In this document: piece after piece, positions 20,801 through 32,684 of the stretch
Layout: each line of letters begins with the position of its first letter
Position numbering within the stretch: position 1 is the first letter of the stretch
NCBI GenBank assembly: GCA_947579605.1
Contig: OX388322.1
Location: 10,540,001-10,604,000 of the forward strand
From: Athripsodes cinereus
Lineage: Eukaryota > Arthropoda > Insecta > Trichoptera > Leptoceridae
DNA length: 64,000 nt
Reading direction: 5' to 3'
Made by a program: the position numbers and the translations under genes
The notes under the pieces: generated by a model
The model's database searches: none
What the model was told of the DNA's origin: nothing
The model's input: the letters and a program-made list of their open reading frames with translations, nothing else

Positions 20801-21745
20801 GGACCAACTATGTATATTATTTTTGTTTCATGTATGAAAATCTTGTTCAGATATTGTAAGTATTTTGTATACGCTGATGATACTGCACTTGTTGTTTCGC
20901 ATCATGATGAGATGGAGGCTCGTAGGCTGATGCAATATGATTATAATCAATTGATACGATGGTCACATGATTATGGTCTAATAATTAATGCGAAAAAGAC
21001 TAAATTAATGTACATTAGATCTCCAAATTTGGCAGTTGTGAATCCAACGCCGAAAATTACCTCGCATAATCATCAGTGTATACACAAAAATGTTGAGCTC
21101 CCCATCACTTGTGACTGTCCTTCTATTGATGTGGTGAGTAATTATGTATACCTAGGATTAACTATAGATAATAAGTTTAAATGGGATCTTCATGTAAATA
21201 AAATTTGTAAGCGTTTAAGATCCATTGCTGGTAGGTTATATAGAATTAAGTACTTCGTACCTAGATCCACACTCAAATTAATATACAAGTCTCTGGCAGA
21301 ATCTTTGATTAGGTATGGTATTAGTAGCTGGGGTAACTGTACTAATACTAATTTAAAAAGGGTAATGCTCGCACAAAAATCGATATTAAGATTAATTGTT
21401 AGTAAAAATATATGTACCGCGGCGCGTAATAATATTTCATTGTACTTTAAAAAATTGAATATTTTGTCTGCTAAAGGCTTGTTTTGGCAAAGGATAGTCC
21501 TTGACCAGTTTTTGAAGGATGAATATAAAACAAGACCGCGACACGCTCATCATACTAGATTCAGATCGAATGAGGGGTATTTGGTACCAAAATATAATAA
21601 TAAATACGGTAAGAGAACTTTAGAATATAATGTGCCTAAATTGCTTAATATGATGCCGACATCTATTAAGAAATGTGGTAGCAGGATTGCAACAAAAAGA
21701 CTTGTCAAGGAATGGCTGCTGAAATGTGGATTTGTATATAATTGA
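20693..21745 (+). CDS. Non-LTR reverse transcriptase, 3' half, open frame
   Basis: The open frame is 350 codons. The LINE-derived part starts at about 20845, and the first 50 or so codons belong to the preceding LINE tail. FVYADDTALVV places the catalytic YADD at 20870-20881 (residues 60-63). It is followed by the fingers/palm end (INAKKTKLMYI, YVYLGLTIDNKFKWDLHV) and the thumb region (IAGRLYRIKYFVPRSTLKLI, ESLIRYGISSWG). It ends WLLKCGFVYN with a stop at 21743-21745. The frame is intact from the active site to the natural stop, but the first reverse transcriptase motifs and the endonuclease are missing, so it cannot act alone. The A-rich 3' region to about 21937 completes the copy. A CR1/Kiri-like affiliation is my inference from motif style. 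Confidence 0.88.
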   Translation: MQTNLMDCNPLYTYYYNVVLLYMSFCYIVVIIYVVLGPTMYIIFVSCMKILFRYCKYFVYADDTALVVSHHDEMEARRLMQYDYNQLIRWSHDYGLIINAKKTKLMYIRSPNLAVVNPTPKITSHNHQCIHKNVELPITCDCPSIDVVSNYVYLGLTIDNKFKWDLHVNKICKRLRSIAGRLYRIKYFVPRSTLKLIYKSLAESLIRYGISSWGNCTNTNLKRVMLAQKSILRLIVSKNICTAARNNISLYFKKLNILSAKGLFWQRIVLDQFLKDEYKTRPRHAHHTRFRSNEGYLVPKYNNKYGKRTLEYNVPKLLNMMPTSIKKCGSRIATKRLVKEWLLKCGFVYN

Positions 21746-21937
21746 AATTGTACTATAGTTATTAAGTATATGTTTTGCTGCTTTTGGTTAGGTTTAAATT
21801 ATTTATGTATATATTGTTATTATGAAAATGAACGCGCCGACAAATCTTGTAATGGATTTGGCGCGACTTTATAATTGTATTTAATGTGTATTATATGATA
21901 TAAAAAAATAAAAAAAAAATAAAAAAAAAAAAATAGC
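21746..21937 (+). mobile_element. 3' UTR and A-rich tail of the YADD LINE
   Basis: About 150 bp follow the stop with no coding capacity (GAACGCGCCGACAAATC, then GGATTTGGCGCGAC, a small GGCGCG/CGCGCC hairpin). An interrupted A-run with AATAAA words at 21899-21937 follows. This is the expected LINE 3' end. No TSD was identified. Confidence 0.7.
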
Positions 21938-22906
21938 TAGGTATAACCGTTCGTTATGCAAGGACTAAGTTGATTTACTTTTGATTTTATGTATTTCAAT
22001 AAGACTATTAAGAATGTTTCTTTAGCATATAAATAACATTACATTTTATAGATATCGCTTCGTTAAGTAATATAGCACAGTAGATTTGCAGGATTAAACC
22101 GCATGAAATATAAATTAATAATTCTGCCATGTAATATTATTAATTAATTTTATTTTCTATCTATAAAATAATACACAAGGACCGTGAACGAATCTATACT
22201 ATAAAATATTCCTATAGAGTCCCATAAATTTATTAGCAACACAAACGGTGGATATAATATAATATTGCTATAGATATGATGGGAGTTATAACAAAATATT
22301 TTATGGTGCATAAGAAATAATTTGTCCCACATTTAATTAATAATTAAGGTCAAAAATCAGTACGTTACTGTGCCGAAAATTGACAACTATTTGATTTGAT
22401 TCACAATTCATACGGTTTCGGGTTTAAAACCATAAAGATAAGAAATGTTTGAGCATCATACGTGGTGATGACAATTAATTAAATAAAATTGTGAAGAAGT
22501 TGTATAATAAAAATAGTAAACAGTTAATTAAAAGCGGTATTTTCAAAAATGACAAAGAGTAGGTAAGAGTCATGGTTTCCGATTATCTATGAATTTTAAT
22601 TGATATTTACTGTTCCAAAAAGTTCAGGTTCTAAAAATATTATTATTAAAATATTGTTTATGCAGATATTTATCGAAAAAGTCAAGTTTTAAATTGGCTG
22701 AATATTATTATAAAATACTAAGAGAGTGAGGTATCTCGTTCGTGTTTTTTTGTGTAAAGAAACAGATAATATTTCATACATTTCTGAGGAATCATAATTA
22801 TAATTGCAATCAATATTTTGATGAAAACTGTATTTTTTTTATATATAGTTATTTCAACGATACCATAACTGATGTTTAAAATGTATACTTTTCTGTAATT
22901 TTTGAA
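21938..22906. other. AT-rich DNA, no feature seen
   Basis: No open frame or repeat was recognised. Confidence 0.5.
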
Positions 22907-23130
22907 CATCTATACTATACTATACCCTCACGCTGTGTCCCCAACTGGGGTAGGCAGAGAGAACGGAACGCCAAACAGATCTATCATTACACACTTCCTT
23001 CGCTTCCTCCACATTCATACAGTTTCTCATACATGCACGTCTGTTCCTCTTACTCAACACGCGGCCGTCCTTGAGAATTTGATCTATGTGATCAAGCCAC
23101 GTGGTTCCCGGACGCTCGCGTTACTTCACA
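22907..23130 (-). mobile_element. LINE family A, best-preserved C-terminus
   Basis: The minus strand reads RERPGTTWLDHIDQILKDGR, then VLSKRNRRACMRNCMNVEEA, VCNDRSVWRSVLSAYPSWGH and SVRV before a stop, with no interruptions. A (TATAG)n tail follows at 22909-22923. It is the reference for the other four family A fragments. No clear TSD was found. Confidence 0.85.
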
Positions 23131-23240
23131 CCCTTTCTTTCAGAGGTATAAACAAGTCCACAATGTCTTACGGTTACTTTAAATGAACAAAGATGATAGT
23201 TTTAACGTAATTTTTTTTATAGATAAAGCAGTTAGTAGTC

Positions 23241-23388
23241 GTGGTTAGATGGAAGAAATCGCTATATTGTGATTATCTAGCCACTTATTCTAGCCATATC
23301 ATCACATATTTTTTTATGTAAACTGCTCTGTTGGTTTTGTTATAATTATGCATGATGATGTGCAAGAAGAATAAAATAAATAAATATG
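23241..23388 (+). mobile_element. LINE 3' end (shared with 14375-14512)
   Basis: This has the same ordered words as 14375-14512: GTGGTTAGATGGAAGAAATC, GATGATGTGCAAGAAGAAT and an AAATAAATAAAT tail. No coding remnant precedes it. Confidence 0.65.
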
Positions 23389-24150
23389 TAGTCTGTTGAT
23401 AATGTTTTGGATTAATTTGCAAGATATTCAGAGTACAATGTCATTGTAATTTGTCAACAATTATTCACCTTTAGTATTATTCCCCAATATTGTCGTGCGG
23501 CTATCATAATATCAATAATTAGGTAGATACTGAAAAAGCTCGCTGCAAAATGATGTTATGCTAGTGGAATGTGACTAACTGAAGGACAAAGTATGGAACA
23601 ATCAATTAATTATTATTCTAAAAATGAAAGTTTGCTACGTGAACTTTATTAAATATGCTCAAATGAACTGAATTAAATGTTCTAATTTTATTATTATTCT
23701 TTGATCAAAATGTGCATTTTTTCATTTTTTTATTAAATCATTTCAAACTTTAAGTTACAGCTAATATTACATACTAAACTAAACAATAATTATACAAAAT
23801 TAAAGCCAAATGCAACTTAAGTTATATTAAACAAAATTATTGTTAAAAAAGCAAGTAATGTTAAGTTATTTACTGAAATATTAATTATAATATTCTTGAA
23901 CATTTTGGTTGAAAAATTAATGTATTTTGAGAATTCTCAATGATAGTTGGTTAAAAATACTGTTTTTTATTTATCGACAAGGCACTTGAAACGAACGTTT
24001 GGCTGGTAAATAATTTATTATTAACAATATGCCGTTTCAATGTCAATTTGACTAGAACTTTAGGAATCCTTGGAAAGAGTTTAATTAACACGTAATTGGT
24101 ACAACTGAAAAATGTTTTTTTTTTTTAAATTTTGTTATCTATTTTATAAT
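23389..24150. other. AT-rich DNA, no feature seen
   Basis: No recognisable structure. Confidence 0.5.
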
Positions 24151-24695
24151 ATATTGTAATATTTTAGTATTTGACATTTGTTTTAATAGTAGAAAAGGTA
24201 CAAAGAAGATTTTTAAGGTCGCTTTATTGGAAAATATATGGATATTATCCCTACCTGTTTCCATCTTCATTCGTAATGGGTTGCCTTGGTTATAATACTT
24301 TAGAACATCGCCGAGATGTATTCTGTGCTCGTCACTTTTTTAAGCTACTCAACGGTATCATATTTAATCCAATAATACTAGAGAAATTCAATAAATATGT
24401 TCCCGATGCATATGGACGTTCTCGGTATTACGATTTTTTTTTACCAGCCTCAAAGCCGAACAAACATATTGGCAAACTCCCCAGTGGGAAGAGCTATTCA
24501 AATGTTTAATGGTTTGGCTGGAGAGGTTGATATCTTCAACGTGACGTATGCAGAGTTTATAAGAATAATCGAGGATATATTGTAGTTGTGTTATCGTTTG
24601 GATATCGTTTAATGTTTTCTTCTAGGATCGCATTAGCCTTCAGCTGTAATGATCCTTGTAAGAATCGTCTTATTGTCAGTAATAATAATAATTAA
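24151..24695 (+). pseudogene. LINE ORF2 C-terminus broken at a T-run
   Basis: The first frame (from about 24171) reads EKVQRRFLRSLYWKIYGYYP, RRDVFCARHFFKLLNGII and NKYVPDAYGRSRYYDFF. At the nine-T run 24434-24442 the protein continues one frame over as YQPQSRTNILANSPVGRAIQ, then FNGLAGEVDIFNVTYAEFIR and stop at about 24585. The order matches the end of Jockey/CR1-like LINE ORF2 (QRRFLR.., then RRD.., then NSPxxR..N..xDIF). A single slippage in the T-run explains the break. An (AAT)n tail follows at 24680-24695. Confidence 0.8.
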
Positions 24696-25435
24696 ATTTA
24701 ACAGTATAACTTTAGGTAATGGTATTTGCACTGTGTATCTACTTCGTGTGTTAAGCTCCTTTATCAATGTAAAATTTATATAAATGCGTTATAATAACTA
24801 TAATATTATTATAGATTTGAATTACTCAGCCCAGAGTTACGTGTGACCGTGTAAATTGCATTGCACGTAGGTAATTGCATACAAAAATTAAGTACAAATT
24901 CAATTGTTGTTTTAAAATTATCACTGTGAATATAATTATAGTGATGTGAAAAAAATGTACTTGAAACGTAGGTATTCTTAACACGTCAGAACATATATTT
25001 TAATAAATAGTACTAGAAGTAGTTTATTTATCAACACGAGCCTACCATCACGGCATCTTTTTTTGTATGAAACCGTCACCCATATAATAATTGTACGTGT
25101 TAGTAGGTACACAGCCTTAAAATAGAGTCTTCTATTTTCAATTTATTTTTGGTTCAAATCCTTCCACCGCCAATTTAGTAACCTTAACGACATTATACAT
25201 TAAGGAGAATTTCGATAATTTTACAACACTGAAATTATGAAAGTTATGAAAACCATATGGATATTCTTCGTGTCAACTGCATGCTTGTTGTATTATGCAA
25301 TACGAAATAAACTTTGCAAACTTTGTTGGTTTTCTTATTGTAATTGATTTGAATGTGTATTGTTGTTTATGTTAAAACTGTATGTTTGGAATTTTTTTTA
25401 AAAAATCTATCATTTTTTTCTCGCTAGATTTGATG
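24696..25435. other. AT-rich DNA, no feature seen
   Basis: No recognisable structure. Confidence 0.5.
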
Positions 25436-25939
25436 TTCTAGACCAGCGATGCACAAACTGCAGCCCGCGGGTCTCATGCGGCCCGCCAGCGAATTATATA
25501 ATATTAAAAAAAATGTCAATACCTACCAGTGATAGAGTATCGGATATTCGGTGTACCGGAAACTTGATAATTCGAAGAAATAAATTTTAAGAAAACTGCG
25601 GAGTTTTTGAAATATTTCAAATTCCTATACCATTTTGGAAATTCTGTGATGGAGAGGGGGAAGAAATTCAAACACGTAACATTTTTAGTATCCGGTATTG
25701 ACACAAACAATCGGTACAAATACCCGGTACATTGTAGAAAATATTCTTTAAGAAAATCGAATAGTGACGGGGGATAGAAATTTTTGAAAATTCAGTGACG
25801 GGGGGTAGAAATTTTAATGTGTGAGCATTTCTAGAAATAAAACTTTTAGTGTTAATTTTCTTATAGCGGCCCGTCCTTGGCTCATAATCTTCCCGAGTGG
25901 CCCCTGTTCCCTATAAGTCTGTGCATCCCTGTTCTAGAC
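25436..25939. mobile_element. hAT-like MITE with perfect 8-bp TSD
   Basis: The element at 25444-25931 (488 bp) starts CAGCGATGCACAAACTGC, and its reversed right end starts CAGGGATGCACAGACTTA. TTCTAGAC occurs exactly on both sides (25436-25443 and 25932-25939). Sub-terminal GCGGCCCG words lie near both ends, as in several animal hAT MITEs. There is no transposase. The interior, about 25520-25850, is related to the interior of the MITE at 10641-11152 (GTATCGGATATTCGG, ACATTGTAGAAAA, GGTAGAAATTTTAATGT), although the ends differ. Confidence 0.92.
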
Positions 25940-26721
25940 ACATATGCATATTATATCACATGCATTTGATAAAATAATATGAGTTAATTGGATTATTTTG
26001 CATGACAACGATAAAATAACTATCTGTAAATACCTTCCGTGTATTCTGCAGTTAAATTTTTGCTCTTTGTTGATTAACACTGAAACCAATGAACAGTGAA
26101 GAATAAGATAAAGAAATAAATATAACACGAAATACTTTTTGTAATAACAAGGAAACTTATGCTGATAATATAATTAATATTTGCTGACGTCCTAGTATCT
26201 TGTCGTCGCGCGAATTAACTCTACTTGACCGTGAAGGTTGGAGTAAACGACTGAGGTACCTACCTGTATGATAGAAACTGTGTAGTGCTATCGTGTATTT
26301 TATCTGGTAAACAGTTATCAATATTATTAAATTAATGAAAATCATTTTCATTTCTTGGTCATTTTTAAGTAGGTACCTATTGAGTCATACTTTTCCTTTG
26401 TTTTGTAGAATGCATTCTCACACATTATTCAAAAACATTTTTATTTACGTGCCTATAGTATACTTATGTATATACTGAGAAGGTCAGCTAAGAGTTTAAC
26501 ACTTTACATAAAAACATGTTAAATTTGAATTGGAAATCTAAAATACTTTCATAAGTCAATCGATTACTTCATTAACCATTGATTTATTTATTTGAAGTTT
26601 TTTTTTTCTTTTACGAATAAGAATTTTTAAAATGTATCACTAGAAGATTGAAATATAATATCGACCTGTCTTCACAATTTTTTTTTTATCAAATATTAAC
26701 TCGCATCCATTACATCCATCC
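25940..26721. other. AT-rich DNA; one GC-richer patch
   Basis: No gene was called. A patch at 26185-26265 encodes on the minus strand a short open segment with SRLLQPSRSSRVNSRDDK. I do not recognise it, and it may be an old LINE remnant. Confidence 0.4.
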
Positions 26722-26810
26722 TACCATCCCATCATGGCATCTCTCACAAGTGGGGTAGACAGCGAACCAACTGCTCGTAATGCAAACAAATAATTCAAAT
26801 CAGAAGATTT
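26722..26810 (+). repeat. Repeat X, 5' part
   Basis: It begins TACCATCCCATCATGGCATC, then CTCACAAGTGGGGTAGACAG and CCAACTGC, the left end of repeat X as at 63866. Similarity fades after about 90 bp. Confidence 0.65.
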
Positions 26811-27744
26811 AGTTCTTACATAAATATAATCGGTTAACGGTCGCAAGATTTTTGGACTAGAGTAATAATGAGGGTCATGATACTTATAAATATTGAGGAA
26901 AAATACAAAGAAAGCACGTCATTTTCAATGTGGACAATGAAATTCAAGGAATTGTCATAAGTATTTGAATACCTATTATCCTGCCGTTTATTTAAATTTA
27001 AAAAATGACGTTCAGAGGTTAGGCGACGAAATAATAATTTTATGAATAAGTAATATTATAATCTAATTGGTATTCTTGTCACTATATGAAATTTCACGTG
27101 CATCAATCACGTCAGAGTATCTAACACAATATAAATATGTAAAACAATTACATATAGCATCGAGTATTAAAGAATTCTAACATGTAGGTACTTAGCCGTG
27201 AATTTGCTTAAGTATCTATGTATACCTACATCATCGGTATTTCTTATGAAATATATTTATGAAACCTATGTATACACCATCAATTGTATCGAATTTACCT
27301 TTTGGTCAATAAAACGTACCAATTAATGAGTAGGTATACACGTAAACCTAAGGTATGTAAATAATAAAAAAAAAAAACATTTTTCATATCTCTCACCATA
27401 TTGATTTATTAAGAAGTTCCTTGTGGTACAAATAAAATATTAAAAAGCGACTATAAAGATCAAAGAGTTCGATATGATAAGAAACACCGAGATACGTAAA
27501 AGATTGGGAGCTATTTACGTTGTCTCGTAACAAAATTAAGATGATCATGGCTACAATTTTAGGATCGTAGTCGAACATTGAAGAGAGACTCTCCTCCACC
27601 TGAATATCTCAGGAGTTGTCCTGTTGAACTCCTATTTATCCGCAGAGACGGACAAGGGACATGGAGTAAAAATATTGCGAATTTTAATGAATAATATGTA
27701 GACCCTCTTACACGATAATCTGATGACATTTAAGGAATTGTTGG
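26811..27744. other. AT-rich DNA, no feature seen
   Basis: No gene was recognised. The 68-codon minus-strand ORF near 27393 shows no domain. Confidence 0.5.
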
Positions 27745-27840
27745 TGACTGGTTGCCAAAAGCCCAGGACAGAAATACCTGGAGATAAATGGGGGATGCTT
27801 CTGTTCAGCAGTGGTCAGGAATAGATGTTAAAGTAAATAC
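27745..27840 (+). mobile_element. LINE C-terminal fragment
   Basis: The plus strand reads WLPKAQDRNTWR, a TAA stop, then MGDASVQQWSG. This corresponds to the AQDRxxWRxxxEAYVQQW end of insect LINE ORF2. It is related to family E (32334-32552). It is short and inactivated. Confidence 0.65.
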
Positions 27841-28373
27841 AAGTAAGTCTATCGCATGACGTAAAAAGACCAACATATTTTTTATAATAGAAATACATAC
27901 TTGCATAATATAGTACAAAAGGATTTTGTATAGCACATGTTTTCTGATACTATACTTTATACGTTCTTACAAGTTAGACATGACAATTCAGTCAAATGTT
28001 GTTTTTGCATATTTATGCAGTAACAATCTGAATATATAGCTACTATAACAGTGTTGTCTTTATGTTGGTATAGTATTGTGGCATTATATTTTTTTAGTGC
28101 TGTTCTCTTGTTTTCTTGCAATGCACCGCGACTGTGTTTCACGTCATGAAGATGAGGGATCACGTACGCATGGATAATATAATCGTGACAGGAAATCGGC
28201 CATCACAATAATAATATCGTTATTTGAATAATATCATGTAGCGCAAATCTGCTTCTTGTAAAATGATGTATCTACCTACCTACTTTATATTCCTACACAG
28301 AGTTACAACATTGCGGAGGACACACACAGTACTTTTGAAAATTATGATTCGATTTTGAAAATTATATTCACAT
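27841..28373. other. AT-rich DNA, no feature seen
   Basis: No recognisable structure. Confidence 0.5.
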
Positions 28374-28540
28374 CAAAAAAGATGAAGAATGGTGACTTAT
28401 GATCCTTCAAACAGTTCAATCCGGTTCAAAGTGCCATAGATCGCTGGTCCTTCGAACGGAATTAGCAACCTATGATCCTTCGAGCTAGATTTGAACTTTT
28501 CGAAGAATCATAATATGTCATCATTCTTCATCTTTTTATA
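28374..28540. mobile_element. Small MITE with about 33-bp terminal inverted repeats
   Basis: The left end AAAAAGATGAAGAATGGTGA and ACTTATGATCCTTC is matched by the reversed right end, with one substitution and a small indel (AAAAAGATGAAGAATGATGA). The core of about 90 bp contains repeated GATCCTTCGA-like words but is not coding. The TSD is unclear. Confidence 0.75.
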
Positions 28541-29989
28541 TTAAAATATTACAATAAATATATGAATGATTCTTTCTAAAAAAGAGTACCAAAAGTTTGG
28601 TCCACGATTGATCCATTTTATCTGATGTATGATGAGGTCAGTTGCATACTCGATGCACACTTTGCCTGTTTTGACACTATTATTAAAGTTCAAAAGAATT
28701 ATTTATGTATTCTGGATACGCCCTCAGTTCGAATAGGTCGGTATTAGTGATAAATGAATGTTAGATAATATCATGAATGTCATCGTGATGAAAGATAATA
28801 ATTGAAATGATCTAGAGTTTGTGTGTTCACATTGTGAAAAGACATTTTAAACATATTTGATATTAATAAAACACTGTTTTACTTTTCACTATTAATAATA
28901 ATTGAATCTGAAATCTCATAAATACAACTCTTATTAAATAACCTTTATGCATTCAAAACAAAATAAGACTTGTCAATCAAATGTCGAATGATTAAAATGG
29001 TCAAAATTAAACTAAAAACAGGTAGGTACATATACCCAGAAAAACGATAACAAAAAACAACAAATGTTCAATTAATATTATCATTTATAAAAATAACTGT
29101 AAAAATATGGTCGTGAAATTTTGTGATTTTAAGTTTGTCATAATCGCTTGATTCTACACATTTCATATATCTATGTAAATATTATGTAAAATATTATGCA
29201 TTATCTCTTACTTATAATATGTTCGTTGAAATAGAAAACTAATGATTCTAGTTGATGCAAACTGTATGTTATTATAGTAATTTTATTTACAATATTATCA
29301 TCTTCTTTTATCACAAATTAACGAAATTCGAGATGCTCAAAACGTATAGCTATAAAATAACCAAAAAACGATCCTCATGAAAGATGATTTCCTGAAAATG
29401 ACAATTTTATCTAACTTTAATTTTAATTAATTATTAAAATGAAAATTAAAAATGTTTACTTAGTGTTTATTTTTATGCTAACAATAATTTGAGCATAACG
29501 AAATTTATGAAGTATTTTACTTGTTATTTATACTGAAGGTTTTATTAGGATATTTAAGATTAACTTCTTAAATTGCCCAGAATCGTTTTCACCAATCCTG
29601 AGAAACCTTAAAGATTCTCACAAAATATGATACGAAATACGTTAAACTATAAAACATTTGCACTGTTTCACTAATAAATTATTTTTAGGAACGTGATATT
29701 ATTTTCGTAATAGTTCCAACGAACATACTGTATATCTGTGAAGCACGTAGTAATTGAATGATTGTGCAGTTTGTTTGGGTAGGTACCTACTTAGTAATAA
29801 AATATATTATTTATATTACTAATATTAATAAAATCTCTACACAATAATATCATAACACTGATATGCCTACTTGTAATATTATTATTGCTTTATGTAAAAT
29901 CGACCATAACACTCGTAGTACACGAAGTCATCTGCGGAATATTAAATCATTTTATTAAATGTATAGTTTTTATTTGTCGACTTTTTATG
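28541..29989. other. AT-rich DNA, no feature seen
   Basis: Long AT-rich stretch without open frames or repeats that I can place. Confidence 0.5.
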
Positions 29990-30166
29990 AGGTGATCGGT
30001 AGTCCGATTACAAAGTCTCGGAGTTTAAACCAAGGGATCCTACGTTCGATTCTACCCGCTGCTGACCTAATTTATTTTCATGAAGCGGATATATTACAAG
30101 TGCTTTCTGTTAGAGTTTCTGTGGGTGTATTTGGTTTTATTTCAAATCCAGATTCATCTTCAAAAT
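29990..30166 (+). mobile_element. tRNA-derived SINE, diverged copy
   Basis: The head reads GAGGTGATCGGTAGTCCGA (A-box region), then ACGTTCGATTCTACCC (B box). The body ends GTGTATTTGGTTTTATTTC and CAAATCCAGATTCATC. That 3' end is a mutated form of the TTTGGGTTTATAACAAACCC end of the SINE at 16853-17019, so both belong to one family. An A-rich tail follows. Confidence 0.75.
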
Positions 30167-30295
30167 AAAAATCTTATAAAACTCTATGATCTTCTAAAGC
30201 TTACAATCACGAAATCAATGCTATTTTGATTGGTTTATCTTTCACGGTGAACGTCACTCACAAACAAAGATTAGCGATATTCTGACATAACGTCA

Positions 30296-30440
30296 CTATA
30301 TTAAGATTATGCTAAGATAAACTTTATTGCACAATAAGAAGCTTTCATAATTACAAAGTCATAAAATAATGTGATAAAAATAAATGATATTGTGCAATGG
30401 GCGAATTTATCGCAGAAGCGATATCTTCTAATTAACCCAT
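30296..30440 (-). mobile_element. LINE 3' end, diverged
   Basis: This resembles the minus-strand LINE 3' end at 7519-7650. On the minus strand GGTTAATTAGAAGATATCGC, TTCTGCGATAAATTCGCCCA and a TTGTGCAATAAAG polyadenylation-like end occur in order. It has no coding remnant. Confidence 0.55.
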
Positions 30441-31547
30441 ATCAAGATATATATTGCATTTGGCACAAGCTATGTCGTTCGTTGTTAAGCCATGTCTTAA
30501 TATACATTTTTGTAAGAATGTATGTAAAAATTTTCATTTACATGTACCTAATATTAATCAGGATCGCAGGTTTCAAAATATTAAACATTGTAATAACTTG
30601 TAAAAATATATAAACATAAATTCACATCTTATGATGTGGTTGTATGAATGTAAGTTGTTTTTCATCACATCTTGCATAATTATTGTGAAGATATTATAAA
30701 AGATACGATTCTTTAACATGTAATAATAACTATATTTATTTATCATACATACTGACATAGTTATGGCTTAGCTTGTTTCCGCACATCATTTAAATACTTT
30801 GTTTATTAATGAAGATAATTATTATTTCATTTAACTCGTGTAGACAAATCATTACGTTCCGGATAATTTCTCCCTGAAGATAATGATAAGGAAGTAGTCA
30901 GAAAGTAGGAAGATACTCGCAATATGGTTACTTATTTTCTATGTATTATTCTAGTTATTTTTCAGTCTAGTTGCTGTATCATTTTTTTAATTTAGTCCAA
31001 GTAATGAAATACACAAAACGTACGCTATGTCTGTGGTAACAATTTATATTAAATTAAAAACATGTAAAGTATAATATTTATGTAAGAGTTTAAAATAAAA
31101 TAAAAAATAATAAAAACAAAACATGTAGTAATTATAACAAAATATCTACCATACACGAGAATTTAACATGTTTTTCATAAAACATAATTATAAGAAATAT
31201 TTCTTGCTTTGGTACCTTCTGAGGTTTTTTTTTGTGTTGTGTCAGTCTCGGATTACGTTAGGCCCAGAAAACTCAAACCATTACAAGTATGTCTGTAATA
31301 GGTTACATCATTGTTTCTATTTTTTTTTTCACTATCTATTTAATGGGCCTGTTGGGTTAGGTATATCTATTTACAGATAAATAAAATATATCACGATATT
31401 TTGCTTTTTTTTTAAATTCATCAACAGGTAAATACATTGCTGAAATTTTAAATTTACATTTTTTTATTGATTTTTTTTTGGTATGTACATATATTGCATA
31501 ACTACTTCTCATAAATATCGTTTTGTGTTATTGGTGAAGATGATGAT
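30441..31547. other. AT-rich DNA, no feature seen
   Basis: No recognisable structure. The short ORFs here are compositionally AT-driven. Confidence 0.5.
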
Positions 31548-31885
31548 GATTTTGAATGATTTTATTTTTGACGCCGTTTAACAGTCCCTAGATCGTCTCA
31601 AGGGCGCCAGTGAAGAGTTCAGTTTTAAATTTGCTTCTGAAGATGGTGACAGTCTGACTATCTCTCAATGGCACCGGTAGGCGATTCCACATAACCGGTC
31701 CAACAACACCATATGCCCTCTCATAGAAGTTAGACTTACCGGCTCTTTAAGGCTCATTAAGTCTATTCACGGCCAGTTCCGAAGAGCGCAGAGGTCTTCT
31801 AGTGGTCGAGTCAAGCGGACAAAGCTCTGTGAGGCACGATGGTGCCATTTTGTTTATAGCCATGTAAACCAAAACCTTTATGAGA
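31548..31885 (-). mobile_element. CR1/L2-type LINE C-terminus (family F), one stop
   Basis: The minus strand reads KVLVYMAINKMAPSCLTELC, TTRRPLRSSELAVNRLNEP, a TAA stop, then RAGKSNFYERAYGVVGPVMW, NRLPVPLRDSQTVTIFRSKF and KTELFTGALETI with a natural stop. The order AP.CL..L, then RRPLRSS, WNRLP..LR and FK..LF is the classic CR1/L2 ORF2 end. Apart from one premature stop the frame is clean over about 100 codons. The 3' end carries the reversed CGGCGTCAAAAATAAAATC tail. Confidence 0.88.
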
Positions 31886-32333
31886 TAAAACGGAAAATAG
31901 AGTTTGTGTTCTTCGATTCTACATACGTATAAAGCTTTCTAGTATGAAAAACAGCCTGATAGTGAAGATCATATATATATGTAGATAGTTATAGATAAGC
32001 ACTTACCATGGTTAATATTTTAGACATACGTGGCGGTATGAATGCCTAACTACATGACATATTACTAAACACGTAAAGATACAAGCAGGTAATATGTATT
32101 AATACTTAGATAATAAAATAATTATTAACAAATTATCATAAAATACGAGTTTATGTACAAATATACACTAACCCGTAATTAAATTTTATCTGTCACGTAT
32201 CCACAGCACTGCCTTATGCAAAAGGTCCCGGTGGTGCATGAAACACTTACAAATGAATCGCAGAATTTTTAAATTTCAATACCAAAATTAAACAATAATT
32301 GGGTGTTTGTTTTCTCAAGTTCCTATACTACTA
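31886..32333. other. AT-rich DNA, no feature seen
   Basis: A donor-like word (minus CCATG|GTAAGTGC near 32006) has no open exon behind it. No host exon was seen. Confidence 0.45.
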
Positions 32334-32552
32334 CTACTACTAGTCAGCCATCTCTCCACTGCTGGATATAGGCCTCTTCCAAACTCTTCCAAACGTCGCG
32401 GTCCTGTGCCCTCTGTATCCATTTCCTTCCCGCGATTGGAGTAATATCGTCAGTCCATCTCTTTTGTGGTCTGCCGATGCTTCTTTTGTTACTCCATGGT
32501 CGCCATTTGAGGATTCTAGGAGTCCATCTACCGTCGTTTTGTCTCGCAATAC
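32334..32552 (-). mobile_element. 5'-truncated LINE (family E) in the presumed SPCS2 intron
   Basis: The minus strand reads IARQNDGRWTPRILKWRPWS, then NKRSIGRPQKRWTDDITPIA, RKWIQRAQDRDVWKSLEEAY and IQQWRDG before a stop, without interruption over about 70 codons. A (TAG)n tail lies at 32327-32341. It sits about 130 bp downstream, in gene orientation, of the SPCS2 exon donor and on the same strand. Short fragments of the same family are at 54533-54590 and 55530-55600. No TSD was convincing. Confidence 0.88.
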
Positions 32553-32684
32553 CTAATCAAAAACATTGGGAACAAAAAGAGACACAGAGTTTTTAAATAT
32601 ACATAAATGTCTGCAGGAGATTAAACCTCTCATAAAAAATATTAAAAGTACAACATATATAATATGATGAATAAATAAGAATAC

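Noticed and set aside
31990..32045. SPCS2 downstream exon near the GTAAGTGC donor
   Set aside because: The upstream sequence on the minus strand is closed in every frame and lacks SPCS2 motifs.
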